A DNA stretch of 64,000 bases from Arcicella rigui (GTDB lineage Bacteria; Bacteroidota; Bacteroidia; Cytophagales; Spirosomataceae), in contig NZ_JAYFUM010000025.1 of the NCBI RefSeq assembly GCF_034929435.1, forward strand, positions 55,148-119,147, in the 5' to 3' direction. The notes beneath the pieces were generated by a model, which was not told where the DNA came from, searched no databases, and saw only the letters and a program-made list of their open reading frames with translations. Positions 1 to 8,575 of this stretch are shown piece after piece. A program made the translations under genes and the position numbers. Each line of letters starts with the position of its first letter. Position 1 is the first letter of the stretch.

Positions 1-156
1 AAATACTTGTCGAATATTGTCTATTTCTTTCACTGAAATAGCGTGTACTTATGCTTTACGCATGGCGGTTGTGGTGTTTTCAAGTTTCATCGGTGCTGAT
101 AAAACGTACCAAAATACTTTGTCGAAAATCGGCAAAATACGAACCTTAAAACAACA

Positions 157-2493
157 ATGATGATGTTTACACACAATTTGGGCTATCCACGTATCGGTAG
201 CAAAAGAGAATTAAAACGTGCTTGCGAGCAATTTTGGGCTGGAAAAAGTAGCAAAGATGAATTACTCTGGATTGGTCGCCAAATCAAAAGACAAAACTGG
301 CAACTTCAACAAGAGGCTGGTATTGATTTGATTCCTTCGAATGATTTTTCACTTTATGACCATATTTTGGATACTGCCCTATTGGTCGGAGCAATTCCAG
401 AGCGTTATCATGCTTTGGTGGACGGAAAAACTAACCGTGAATTAGACATTTACTTTGCCATGGCAAGAGGCGTACAAGGTAACGGACTCGACATTAAAGC
501 GATGGAAATGACCAAATGGTTTGATACAAATTACCATTATATAGTTCCTGAATTCACTAAAAATCAATACTTTAAAAGATATTCTGATAAAATTATCATT
601 GATTTTGAAGATGCCAAACAAATGGGAATTGTTACAAAACCTGTTTTGATTGGCCCAGTTTCATTTCTTTTATTAGGAAAAGAAAAAGAAGCAGGTTTTC
701 ATCGCATTGATTTATTGGAGAAACTATTGCCGATTTATATTGACATTTTACAAGAATTAGCGGCTCGTGGTGCAGAATGGATTCAATTAGATGAACCTTG
801 CTTGACCTTGGATTTGACTGAAAACGAGCAAATTGCGTTCCAACAAGCTTATCAAAAAATCAAAAAGGCAGTGCCGAATCTCAATATTTTGGTCGCTACT
901 TATTTTGAGTGTACTGGCGAAAATATTTATGTAGCCACTACTTTAGACATTGATGCTCTACACCTTGATTTGGTGCGTTGCCCATCACAATTAGATGATA
1001 TTTTTGAGCAAACAGATTTTGCCAAAACCAAAAAAATCTTATCGCTTGGGCTTGTCGATGGTAGAAATATTTGGAAGAACGATTATGCTAAATCCCTGAA
1101 AATCATTCAGAAAGCAATTGATACTTTGGGACAAGAAAGAGTAATGATTGCGCCTTCGTGTTCATTATTACACTCTCCTTGCGATTTGGATTTAGAACAA
1201 AACGAGCAAGTACTTACACCAGAAATCAAAAATTGGATGGCTTTTGCCAAACAAAAATTGAATGAAGTAAATGTGCTAAGAAAGCTTTCTGAATCAGCAT
1301 CTGCTCCATTATTTGCTCAACAATTTGTTGAAAATCAGAAGGCGATTCAGAGTAGAAAAGATTCAAACCTGATTCATAAACCACAAGTAAAAGCAAGAGT
1401 AGCGGCTTTGACGGAAAAGGATTCACATCGTCCAAGTCCGTTTAGTGTTCGTCAGGCTTTACAATTGGAAACCTTAAAACTACCACTTTTCCCAACTACA
1501 ACCATTGGTTCGTTTCCGCAAACGGATGATGTACGTGTATTGAGAGCGAACCTTAAAAAAGGAGTAATTTCTCAGGAAGAGTACGATGCCCAAATTGCGA
1601 TAGAAATTGAAAAATCTATCCATTGGCAAGAAGAAATTGGCTTGGATGTGTTGGTACATGGCGAATTTGAACGCAACGATATGGTAGAGTATTTTGGTGA
1701 ACAATTATCAGGTTATGTATTTTCTCAGAATGGTTGGGTACAGAGTTATGGAAGTCGCTGTGTGAAACCTCCCATTATTTATGGCGATGTTGAACGCCCC
1801 AAGGCGATGACGGTTCGTTGGTCGGAATTTGCACAATCGAAAACGCAAAAACTGATGAAAGGAATGCTTACTGGCCCGATTACGATTTTGCAATGGTCAT
1901 TTGTAAGAGACGACCAAGCTCGCAAAACCACCGCTTTCCAAATTGCGATAGCTATTCGTGATGAAGTAGTAGATTTAGAAAAAGCGGGCATTAAAGTGAT
2001 TCAAATTGATGAACCTGCCATTCGTGAAGGCTTGCCGTTGCGTCGTGCTGATTGGGAAAATTACTTGCAATGGGCCGTTGAAGCCTTTCGCTTGAGTGCT
2101 TCGGGCGTGAAAGACGAAACGCAAATTCATACGCACATGTGTTATTCTGAATTTAATGACATCATCAAACACATTGCCGACATGGATGCCGACGTGATTA
2201 CGATTGAAACTTCTCGTTCGCAAATGGAATTATTGGATGCTTTCATTGATTTCAAATATCCAAATGAAATCGGGCCGGGCGTATATGATATTCACTCGCC
2301 AAGAGTACCCGAAACCGAAGAAATGTTGGCTTTATTAGAGAAAGCTTTGGTAAATATTCCAGCCAGAAATTTATGGGTAAATCCAGATTGTGGCTTGAAA
2401 ACTCGCCGTTGGGCAGAAACAGAATTGGCTTTGAAAAATATGATGAAAGCGACTACGCTTTTAAGAGAAAAAGTAAAAGAGGGTGTTTGTTAA
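157..2493 (+). CDS. metE: Cobalamin-independent methionine synthase MetE
   Basis: Transfers a methyl group from methyl-tetrahydrofolate polyglutamate to homocysteine, the last step of methionine synthesis, in the cytosol. At 778 residues it is close to the family's usual 750-770. The N-terminal domain opens with the typical NLGYPRIGSKRELK, and the catalytic domain starts near PTTTIGSFPQT. By comparison with the E. coli enzyme from memory, the zinc ligands are His660 and Cys662 (IHTHMCYSEF), Glu684 (ITIETSRS) and Cys745 (NPDCGLKTR); all are present, so the enzyme looks intact. Three ATG codons follow each other at 157, 160 and 163; the third fits the family best, but the choice changes only two residues. 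I see no B12 or SAM riboswitch in the short upstream part available. It is a single-gene unit closed by a terminator. Confidence 0.97.
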   Translation: MMMFTHNLGYPRIGSKRELKRACEQFWAGKSSKDELLWIGRQIKRQNWQLQQEAGIDLIPSNDFSLYDHILDTALLVGAIPERYHALVDGKTNRELDIYFAMARGVQGNGLDIKAMEMTKWFDTNYHYIVPEFTKNQYFKRYSDKIIIDFEDAKQMGIVTKPVLIGPVSFLLLGKEKEAGFHRIDLLEKLLPIYIDILQELAARGAEWIQLDEPCLTLDLTENEQIAFQQAYQKIKKAVPNLNILVATYFECTGENIYVATTLDIDALHLDLVRCPSQLDDIFEQTDFAKTKKILSLGLVDGRNIWKNDYAKSLKIIQKAIDTLGQERVMIAPSCSLLHSPCDLDLEQNEQVLTPEIKNWMAFAKQKLNEVNVLRKLSESASAPLFAQQFVENQKAIQSRKDSNLIHKPQVKARVAALTEKDSHRPSPFSVRQALQLETLKLPLFPTTTIGSFPQTDDVRVLRANLKKGVISQEEYDAQIAIEIEKSIHWQEEIGLDVLVHGEFERNDMVEYFGEQLSGYVFSQNGWVQSYGSRCVKPPIIYGDVERPKAMTVRWSEFAQSKTQKLMKGMLTGPITILQWSFVRDDQARKTTAFQIAIAIRDEVVDLEKAGIKVIQIDEPAIREGLPLRRADWENYLQWAVEAFRLSASGVKDETQIHTHMCYSEFNDIIKHIADMDADVITIETSRSQMELLDAFIDFKYPNEIGPGVYDIHSPRVPETEEMLALLEKALVNIPARNLWVNPDCGLKTRRWAETELALKNMMKATTLLREKVKEGVC

Positions 2494-2502
2494 AAACCGT
2501 AG

Positions 2503-2533
2503 GGCGAGATTCCATCTCGCCTTATTTGTTTTT
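2503..2533. terminator. Hairpin terminator between metE and the HigA-like gene
   Basis: Perfect 8-bp stem GGCGAGAT / ATCTCGCC with a 3-base loop, followed on the plus strand by TTATTTGTTTTT. It lies 10 bases after the metE stop and overlaps the end of the convergent gene by two bases, so it mainly serves metE. Confidence 0.8.
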
Positions 2534-2930
2534 AGGCTAAAAGTACTTCTGCTGGAATACCTAAACCATGATAGAGATTTTTTACCATTTTCAGCGTAAG
2601 TGGTCTTTTTCTATTTAGTACTTCTGAAACTCGATTTTCGCCTCCAAAATACTTTGCTACTTCTTTTTGAGAAAGATTTAGCATCTCAATTCTTTGTTTA
2701 ATTGATTCAATCGGATCAAGTTTTTCAATTGGAAAATGCTTTTTCTCATAATCTATCGCCAAAATTGTAATAGCCTCTAAAATATCTAAAGCTCTATTTC
2801 TTGTTGCTTCATCTTCTATTAAATCAGCGTCAATCAAAGCATCAATTAAGGCAGAAGCTCGCTCGAAGTCAGCTTGATTAGTAATCGGTTTGATTTCAAT
2901 TGCATCAAGATTGATGGTTGGTGCTTTCAT
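2532..2930 (-). CDS. HigA-like antitoxin / XRE-type HTH protein (orphan)
   Basis: A protein of about 132 residues with an acidic, helical N-terminal half and a C-terminal helix-turn-helix, SQKEVAKYFGGENRVSEVLN followed by RKRPLT, as in HigA-family antitoxins (COG5499 type) that bind DNA and neutralise HigB-type mRNA interferases. The preferred start is the ATG at 2930 (MKAPTINLD); a TTG two codons upstream is less likely. No toxin gene is present on either side: metE lies downstream, and 70 bases of simple repeats followed by the SNF2 gene lie upstream. It could therefore be a solitary regulator left after toxin loss, or act on a distant partner. The family assignment is good; the partner is unknown. 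Confidence 0.75.
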   Translation of the reverse strand: MKAPTINLDAIEIKPITNQADFERASALIDALIDADLIEDEATRNRALDILEAITILAIDYEKKHFPIEKLDPIESIKQRIEMLNLSQKEVAKYFGGENRVSEVLNRKRPLTLKMVKNLYHGLGIPAEVLLA

Positions 2931-2961
2931 AAACAAGAGTATTTAAATTTTGCTCTAAAAT

Positions 2962-2999
2962 AATCACTAAATCACTCATTCACAACTCACTAACTAAAC
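2962..2999. repeat. Intergenic short-word repeat (CACTAA/CTCACTAA type)
   Basis: Degenerate 7-8-base words (cactaaat, cactcatt, cacaact, cactaac) fill the gap between the SNF2 stop and the HigA-like start. The same words recur at 13249, 24489-24604 and 48150-48218, so this is one member of an intergenic repeat family. Confidence 0.6.
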
Positions 3000-5900
3000 T
3001 CACGGCTTGCCGCCTACTAATGCCAATAAATCATCTTTTGAAAATGACTTCAACATCAAAGTATCGGTCTTGATTAAATCACCGACTAAATCTTTTTTGG
3101 ATTCCTGCAAACGCATGATTTTTTCTTCAAGTGTATTCGGACAAATCAATCTTACCGCCACTACATTTTTCTTTTGTCCGATGCGATAACAGCGGTCAAT
3201 TGCCTGATTTTCAACCGAAGGATTCCACCAAGGATCAACCAAATACACATAATCTGCTTCGGTCAGGTTCAAGCCTGTTCCTCCTGCTTTTAAACTGATT
3301 AAAAATACTCTTACTGCTTCGTTGCCTTGAAATTCATTTACTTTTTCTTCACGGTTTTTGGTTTGTCCTGTCAAGTATTGAAATGAAATACCTCGTTTTA
3401 GTAGTTCTTTTTTTATTAAATCCAACATGGTGACGAATTGTGAAAAAACTAAGATTTTATGTTCGGAAGATTTCATTTCAATTTCTTCCATCAAAGCCTC
3501 AATTTTAGACGATTCTCCGCCATAAAACTCTTCGTCATTCAGCAAAGCAGGCGAATCACAGATTTGTCGGAGCTTCGTCAAACCCGACAAAATGTGCATA
3601 CTTTCTTTGGGAATATCGCCTTCAATTTTATGATTCAGAAAGTCTCTAAATTCCTTTTCATAAGCATCATATACTTTTCTTTGTTGCTCGCCCATTTCAC
3701 AATAAATCACTACTTCGGTTTTATCGGGCAATTCTTTGGCTACTTGTTTTTTGGTTCTTCGTAAAATAAAAGGACTTACTTTTTCTTGTAATTGCTTCGC
3801 TTTTTTTAAGTCTTTAAACTTATCAATCGGCATTGAATAATGGTCTTTGAAATGTTGAAGACCGCCAAGCAAACCCGGACAAGCAAAAGACAACTGACCG
3901 TACAAATCAAAAGTATTGTTTTCGATGGGCGTACCTGTCAGCACAATTTTATTACGAGCAGACAGCAAACGAGCCGCCTGATAACGCTGAGAATTGGGGT
4001 TTTTGATGGCTTGAGATTCATCCAGAAAAACATAATTGAAATGATACTTTTTCAAGAAAGTAATGTCCGACAAAAGTGTTCCGTAAGACGTTAAAATGAT
4101 TTCGTACTCATCAAAATTAGCCGTACTTTTTTCTCGGTTTACGCCATAAACACTCAGTATTTTAATAGAAGGAGCAAATTTGGCAACTTCTGCTTCCCAA
4201 TTGAAAATCAAGGAAGTAGGTACTACTACAAGATTTGTATTTTGTACTTTTTTACTTCTTTGTGATAAAATAAAAGCAATGATTTGTATCGTTTTCCCCA
4301 AGCCCATATCATCCGCCAAGCAACCGCCGAAGCCAAATTCATCTAAGAAATTAAGCCAGTTTAAGCCTTGTTTTTGATAATCTCGCAAAGTCGCATTCAA
4401 ACCTTCGGGGATTGCTACGTTTTCTATTTGCTTGAAATTTTTCAGTTTTTCAGCATAAATTTTCAAATCTTGTTTTACTTCATCTGCCAAAAACTCTTCT
4501 TTAAATAATTTTCTTACTTCCGAAAAATTACTCTTCGGAATCCTGATTTTTTGCTCAACAATTTCGCCAGCCTCAAAATATTCCGTGAATTTTTGTAGCC
4601 ATTCTGTCGGTAAAATGCCCAAAGTACCATCGCCCAATTGCACATATTTACTTCTGTGCTTGAGCGATTTTTGCAATTGTTTTAAAGGAACTTTCTGTTT
4701 GCCAAACAAAACCGAAAGCTCAGTTTCAAACCAACGAATGCCACTGGTTACGCTGACGTTCACGACCGCTTTATGATAATTTCGCTTATTTTCTTTCAAT
4801 TCGTTGAAGCCCAAAATCGTAATGCCTTGCTTTTGCCAAGTATCAAAAGCTTCTAAAAACCAGTCTTCATCCAAAAAAGCCCCACGATGCAAATAGAAAT
4901 AATCAAGGTCGAGCTGGTCTTCAAAATCTGGATGTTGTCGGATTAAATCTGCCGTAAATTGAATTTCTGCTTTTTCGTCTCTGTCTAATGAAAAAACATT
5001 TCCATTGAAATCCGACACATAAATCTGTTTTTTTGACAGAACAGGTACTTCAATCTTTCCGTACTTAATCACGGGCGTAATCAAGATATAATCCTCTGAA
5101 TCAGACAAATAAATGATTTTTTGCTGATTTATATCAATGGTATTTTCTTCAATTTGGGCAGGCGTAGCGGGGCGAATGTAGGAATAATGTACTCGAATTT
5201 TGTTTTCCAATTTGTATAAAATAGTCTTTTGAAACTCCTCAAATTTGGAGCGATGCACCAACATTTTATGATTATGCTGCTTGAAAAAAGTAATGACTTT
5301 CAGAAAATCAGGATTTTCAATCAAGTACAAAGTATCGGTGATTTGAACGAAATAATCGAATTTAACCGCAAGGTTTTCTAATGAATAAGCCCTGTCATTT
5401 ATCAATAATTCAGCTGAAACTTCATGAAAAATATCCTTGTAATCAATCTGCATTTTTATGTCCATTTTCAGCGATTTCAAATGAATTGGCAAAACAGAAC
5501 TGGCGTTTACTTTCTCTGAAATTTTTGGTTCATGGTAAAATACTTCAAGATTTAGCGGATTTTTTGCCAAAGCTTTTAATCCATCAAAAAGTAATTTTGA
5601 TGCCTTTTCGCCATTGGGTTGCTGAAATTTCAAAATACTTGAAAAAAACTTAACTTCTTCTATTTCAGCAGTTTTCCAGATAAAATCTAATGGATTAAGT
5701 ATTTTTAGTGGATTTTTGAGTTTCCCTTCTTTCGTAAAAGGAGCTTGGTAAAGTTCAATTATCAAATGGTCGTAATAGCGATGTTTGGCAATTACGATAA
5801 ACATTTTTTGACTTTCTCCCAGATGGTCAAAATGACCATTTGGCATAGTCGATTTTGGCAATAAATTGGTACTCAAATACTCATTCGCCGCTTGATTGAC

Positions 5901-6368
5901 CGCTATCAGTTCTTTGAGTTTAGGTTTTATCTGAATTTTAAAAGGATGATATTCTATTTGAAAGTACTCGTCTAAAGCTTTTTCGTTTTCTAAACCATAG
6001 TCTTTGGCAACAGCCAACATTTTGTTGTGGCGTAAAGCATCATCAAAAAAAATGCGTAAATGTTGGCGTTCGGTCAGGTTGAGGAGTACTTGTACTTGGT
6101 GTTCGCAAAGATTTTTGATGACGGCATTACACTCGCAAGCAATGTCGAGTCTGTCTTTTTCTTGCTTTACGGTGACTGTAAGAAAGTCTTGCCGATTCAA
6201 ATAAACAGGCATTTCTACATAATTCAAGTCGATTTTTTCGGGTTGAAGCTCAAAAAAACCTTTTTCATCCGTAGCAATCAACGATGAACTATGCTTTAAA
6301 ATCGTAAGGTAAGTAAGATTTGAAAGAGAAAGATTTTCAAAAGTATATGTATGTTGACGAGGGAGCAT
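3000..6368 (-). CDS. SNF2-family DEAD/DEAH-like helicase with N-terminal SWIM zinc finger
   Basis: Swi2/Snf2-type ATPase, expected to translocate on double-stranded DNA and remodel protein-DNA complexes such as stalled RNA polymerase; its precise role is unknown. 1122 residues. A SWIM-like finger lies near the N-terminus (Cys78, Cys80, Cys88, His90, pattern CxCx7CxH). The helicase core fills the C-terminal half: motif I DDMGLGKT with Lys692, motif II DESQ near 783-786, motif III LTGTPIEN, and motif VI QAIDRCYRIGQ. The middle 500 residues have no domain I recognise, as in other bacterial SNF2 proteins of this kind. The ATG at 6368 gives MLPRQHTYTF. It lies 70 bases after the phosphatase fusion gene, separated by an inverted repeat. 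A genome-wide palindrome is embedded in frame at 5819-5843, encoding HFDHLG. Confidence 0.93.
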   Translation of the reverse strand: MLPRQHTYTFENLSLSNLTYLTILKHSSSLIATDEKGFFELQPEKIDLNYVEMPVYLNRQDFLTVTVKQEKDRLDIACECNAVIKNLCEHQVQVLLNLTERQHLRIFFDDALRHNKMLAVAKDYGLENEKALDEYFQIEYHPFKIQIKPKLKELIAVNQAANEYLSTNLLPKSTMPNGHFDHLGESQKMFIVIAKHRYYDHLIIELYQAPFTKEGKLKNPLKILNPLDFIWKTAEIEEVKFFSSILKFQQPNGEKASKLLFDGLKALAKNPLNLEVFYHEPKISEKVNASSVLPIHLKSLKMDIKMQIDYKDIFHEVSAELLINDRAYSLENLAVKFDYFVQITDTLYLIENPDFLKVITFFKQHNHKMLVHRSKFEEFQKTILYKLENKIRVHYSYIRPATPAQIEENTIDINQQKIIYLSDSEDYILITPVIKYGKIEVPVLSKKQIYVSDFNGNVFSLDRDEKAEIQFTADLIRQHPDFEDQLDLDYFYLHRGAFLDEDWFLEAFDTWQKQGITILGFNELKENKRNYHKAVVNVSVTSGIRWFETELSVLFGKQKVPLKQLQKSLKHRSKYVQLGDGTLGILPTEWLQKFTEYFEAGEIVEQKIRIPKSNFSEVRKLFKEEFLADEVKQDLKIYAEKLKNFKQIENVAIPEGLNATLRDYQKQGLNWLNFLDEFGFGGCLADDMGLGKTIQIIAFILSQRSKKVQNTNLVVVPTSLIFNWEAEVAKFAPSIKILSVYGVNREKSTANFDEYEIILTSYGTLLSDITFLKKYHFNYVFLDESQAIKNPNSQRYQAARLLSARNKIVLTGTPIENNTFDLYGQLSFACPGLLGGLQHFKDHYSMPIDKFKDLKKAKQLQEKVSPFILRRTKKQVAKELPDKTEVVIYCEMGEQQRKVYDAYEKEFRDFLNHKIEGDIPKESMHILSGLTKLRQICDSPALLNDEEFYGGESSKIEALMEEIEMKSSEHKILVFSQFVTMLDLIKKELLKRGISFQYLTGQTKNREEKVNEFQGNEAVRVFLISLKAGGTGLNLTEADYVYLVDPWWNPSVENQAIDRCYRIGQKKNVVAVRLICPNTLEEKIMRLQESKKDLVGDLIKTDTLMLKSFSKDDLLALVGGKP
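5819..5843. repeat. Dispersed palindrome ATGGTCAAAATGACCAT inside the SNF2 gene
   Basis: A copy of the palindrome found three times at 32740-32902 and once at 43731-43763, here with one arm mismatch. It is within the reading frame and contributes HFDHLG to the protein. Confidence 0.8.
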
Positions 6369-6377
6369 ATTTGGCTT

Positions 6378-6438
6378 TGAGCTTTGAGCCGTGAGTTATG
6401 AGCATTAAAAAAGCTTATAGCTCACGGCTCAAAGCTCA
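6378..6438. repeat. 18-bp inverted repeat made of GAGC-type heptamers
   Basis: Arms at 6378-6395 and 6421-6438 are perfect (TGAGCTTTGAGCCGTGAG and its complement). They fill the gap between the phosphatase-fusion stop codon and the SNF2 start. The words GAGCTTT GAGCCGT GAGTTAT repeat every seven bases. It could form a hairpin that attenuates read-through in the minus-strand pair. Confidence 0.75.
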
Positions 6439-8274
6439 TCACTTTATCCGTAGGCATTTAAGCAACTTCTCAAAAATAGTATTATTTTCATAAAAACCCG
6501 TGAACATTTGTGCATTTGGGCCATAAGCAACTACTGGCACGGCAATGCCTGAGTGGTCGGTAGTGCTGAAACTTCCTTCTAATTTTCCTGATTTGAAATC
6601 GCCTTCTAATAATGACAAACCGCCCGTTTCGTGGTCGGCGGTAACGATAATCGTAGTTTCGCCATTTTTATCGGCATATTCCAAAGCCTTTCCGATTACT
6701 TTGTCGAAATCCAACATTTCGTTTGTTACATAATTCAACTGGTTGGCGTGTCCGCCCCAATCAATTTTTGAACCTTCCAACATCAAGAAAAAACCGTTTG
6801 GCGAAGTACTTTCCAACTGTTTTACAGCAGCCTCAAAAGCCTCTGAAAGATACTCTCCTCTACCTTCGTGTTTGGGGCGTACTTCATTTTTATCTACAAA
6901 AACAAAGGTTTTTTCTTTGGTTTTAACCTGTTCTAAAGCTTCAATTTTAGTAAATACTTTCCCTTTTTTCTTGAGTTGTTCAATCGTTTCTGGTCTGAAA
7001 GATTCTACGCCTGCACCAATCGTCAATGAAATCGGACTGGTAGCTAAATCATTGGCAATCAGTTGTGACCAATCTCTTTCTGGCTGATGAGCGTAAAAAG
7101 AAGCGGGCGTAGCTCCCGTAATTTCTTCGGAAACCACCAAGCCTACTTTGATTTTCTTTTTATCTAAAATCTCTGAAATATTTTCTAAAGGTTTCTGTTC
7201 AGTACTCATCCCAATATAGCGATTATTGGTTTTCTCGCCCGTAGAAAATGCCGTTGCCCCTGCTGCTGAATCTGTGCAGAAACTGTCCGCCGAATTGGTT
7301 TTTGAAAAACCAATGTGTTTAAAATTCGTCCAATTCAGCTTTCCGCCATTGGCTGCAATGCCACTATAAATTTGAGCAAGCCCCATTCCGTCGCCAATCA
7401 AGAAAATGATATTTTTTGATTTTTTCTGAACACCGTCAGTATGATAAGTCGGTAAATAGGGAATGTGTTGAGCAATCGGTTTAGCAGAAAAAACCTCCAA
7501 ATTTTTGATATAATTTGCCAGTTCCGATAAATTATCTGTCCCGATATAATCAACGCCCAATTTCATCAAAGCTTTATAAGCCGTCAACGAATTAGGAACT
7601 GCCCAAAAACGAACGGGTTTACCAATGCGATGCACAGAATCCACAAAGTTTTTTACTTTTAAATATTGCGGTGCGGTGATGAGTCCTTTGCCATTCCAAC
7701 GAGTAAAATCTGTGATACTGGTACTCACTAAAGCTACACGCTCGAAGCTTTTAGAAGAATAGTTTTGTTTTGGACGACCGTCAAAGTAAAAAATCTCATC
7801 AAATTTATCAAAATCAATACTTTCGGGCATATCGCCACTGATGACGATTTGAACGGCATCAGGATTATTTTTTACATCAAAATAATTTCGATAAGGCTTT
7901 AATTGCTTTTCCAAAAGATGTAAAGCTTCAAAACCATTTTCTTTGATGTCAATCAGCAGTTGTAATCTTTGTCCGTTAGCGTAAATTTTTCCATTATTTA
8001 GGCTAATCTGCTTTAAGAGTGGTTCGAGATATAAACTTTTAAAAGTACGGTTCGGACGAATAGAAGATTTTTCATGAGCTACCATCAAATCGTCGCCTTG
8101 TTTGAAAACATCGGCTTCAATCATGCCAAAGTGTAAAGAGTAAGCTTCATAAAAAGGTACTTCGTGCAGATAGTCGTTGTGAGCATGAGTATTTTTCATG
8201 GAATAGCTTGTAGGCTGTGCTAATGCTTTATTTCCAATAAAAAAGAGTAAAAAAAGTAAATGAAGTCTTTTCAT
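6439..8274 (-). CDS. Secreted phosphodiesterase-like / alkaline phosphatase fusion
   Basis: A 611-residue exported protein in two parts. After a signal peptide ending near ALAQ at residue 20, residues 28 to about 265 resemble the GDPD/PI-PLC-like phosphodiesterase barrel: HAHNDY at 30-35, then IEADVF and HEKSS. From about 285 a complete alkaline phosphatase domain follows: LIGDGMG metal site, TDSAAGATAF with predicted phosphoserine Ser336, and later DHETGG and DHSG. Alkaline phosphatase hydrolyses phosphomonoesters in the periplasm or outside. An upstream phosphodiesterase half would let one polypeptide open a phosphodiester and release the phosphate; that coupling is my inference. ATG at 8274. 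It is first of a likely two-gene unit with the SNF2 gene, which may be accidental. Confidence 0.9.
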   Translation of the reverse strand: MKRLHLLFLLFFIGNKALAQPTSYSMKNTHAHNDYLHEVPFYEAYSLHFGMIEADVFKQGDDLMVAHEKSSIRPNRTFKSLYLEPLLKQISLNNGKIYANGQRLQLLIDIKENGFEALHLLEKQLKPYRNYFDVKNNPDAVQIVISGDMPESIDFDKFDEIFYFDGRPKQNYSSKSFERVALVSTSITDFTRWNGKGLITAPQYLKVKNFVDSVHRIGKPVRFWAVPNSLTAYKALMKLGVDYIGTDNLSELANYIKNLEVFSAKPIAQHIPYLPTYHTDGVQKKSKNIIFLIGDGMGLAQIYSGIAANGGKLNWTNFKHIGFSKTNSADSFCTDSAAGATAFSTGEKTNNRYIGMSTEQKPLENISEILDKKKIKVGLVVSEEITGATPASFYAHQPERDWSQLIANDLATSPISLTIGAGVESFRPETIEQLKKKGKVFTKIEALEQVKTKEKTFVFVDKNEVRPKHEGRGEYLSEAFEAAVKQLESTSPNGFFLMLEGSKIDWGGHANQLNYVTNEMLDFDKVIGKALEYADKNGETTIIVTADHETGGLSLLEGDFKSGKLEGSFSTTDHSGIAVPVVAYGPNAQMFTGFYENNTIFEKLLKCLRIK

Positions 8275-8302
8275 TGTGTGCGTGAATACATTTTTAAAAC
8301 CA

Positions 8303-8310
8303 CAAAAGTA
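8303..8310 (-). promoter_or_regulatory. Possible -7 element for the phosphatase fusion
   Basis: TACTTTTG on the minus strand matches the Bacteroidota -7 consensus TAnnTTTG, about 30 bases before the start codon. No clear -33 TTG sits at the right distance, so this is tentative. Confidence 0.4.
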
Positions 8311-8515
8311 TGCTAAATAAAATAGTGGTCTGTTATCGAAATATTATGATATATTATTCTTTCAAGAACCAATAGCAAAGCTATATTCAATGCTAATTTC
8401 TTAAATTATTTATATTTTTTTATTTTTTCTATAAAAGATTCTATTAAAAAAATTCATGAATGATAAATATCAGTTTTCGATACAGTAACCTATAAAGGCT
8501 ATCAAAATCTTTGAA

Positions 8516-8523
8516 TATATTTG
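8516..8523 (+). promoter_or_regulatory. Possible -7 element for the efflux operon
   Basis: TATATTTG fits the -7 consensus exactly and lies 52 bases before the chosen ATG at 8576. It also favours that ATG over the TTG at 8546. No good -33 element is seen. Confidence 0.5.
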
Positions 8524-8575
8524 GTCAATACAATAGATTATTTCATTGCACTTCACATCAATCATTCGTTTCAGT

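Noticed and set aside
1..156. Riboswitch upstream of metE
   Set aside because: No B12-box or SAM-riboswitch core could be recognised in this short stretch.
2..160. Open frame running into metE and ending at the ATGA overlap
   Set aside because: Only about 52 codons are visible, cut by the window edge, with no recognisable motif; could be the tail of a gene but is unsupported.
8546..8575. TTG start for the first TolC gene
   Set aside because: It places ten residues before the signal peptide and lies very near the predicted transcription start.
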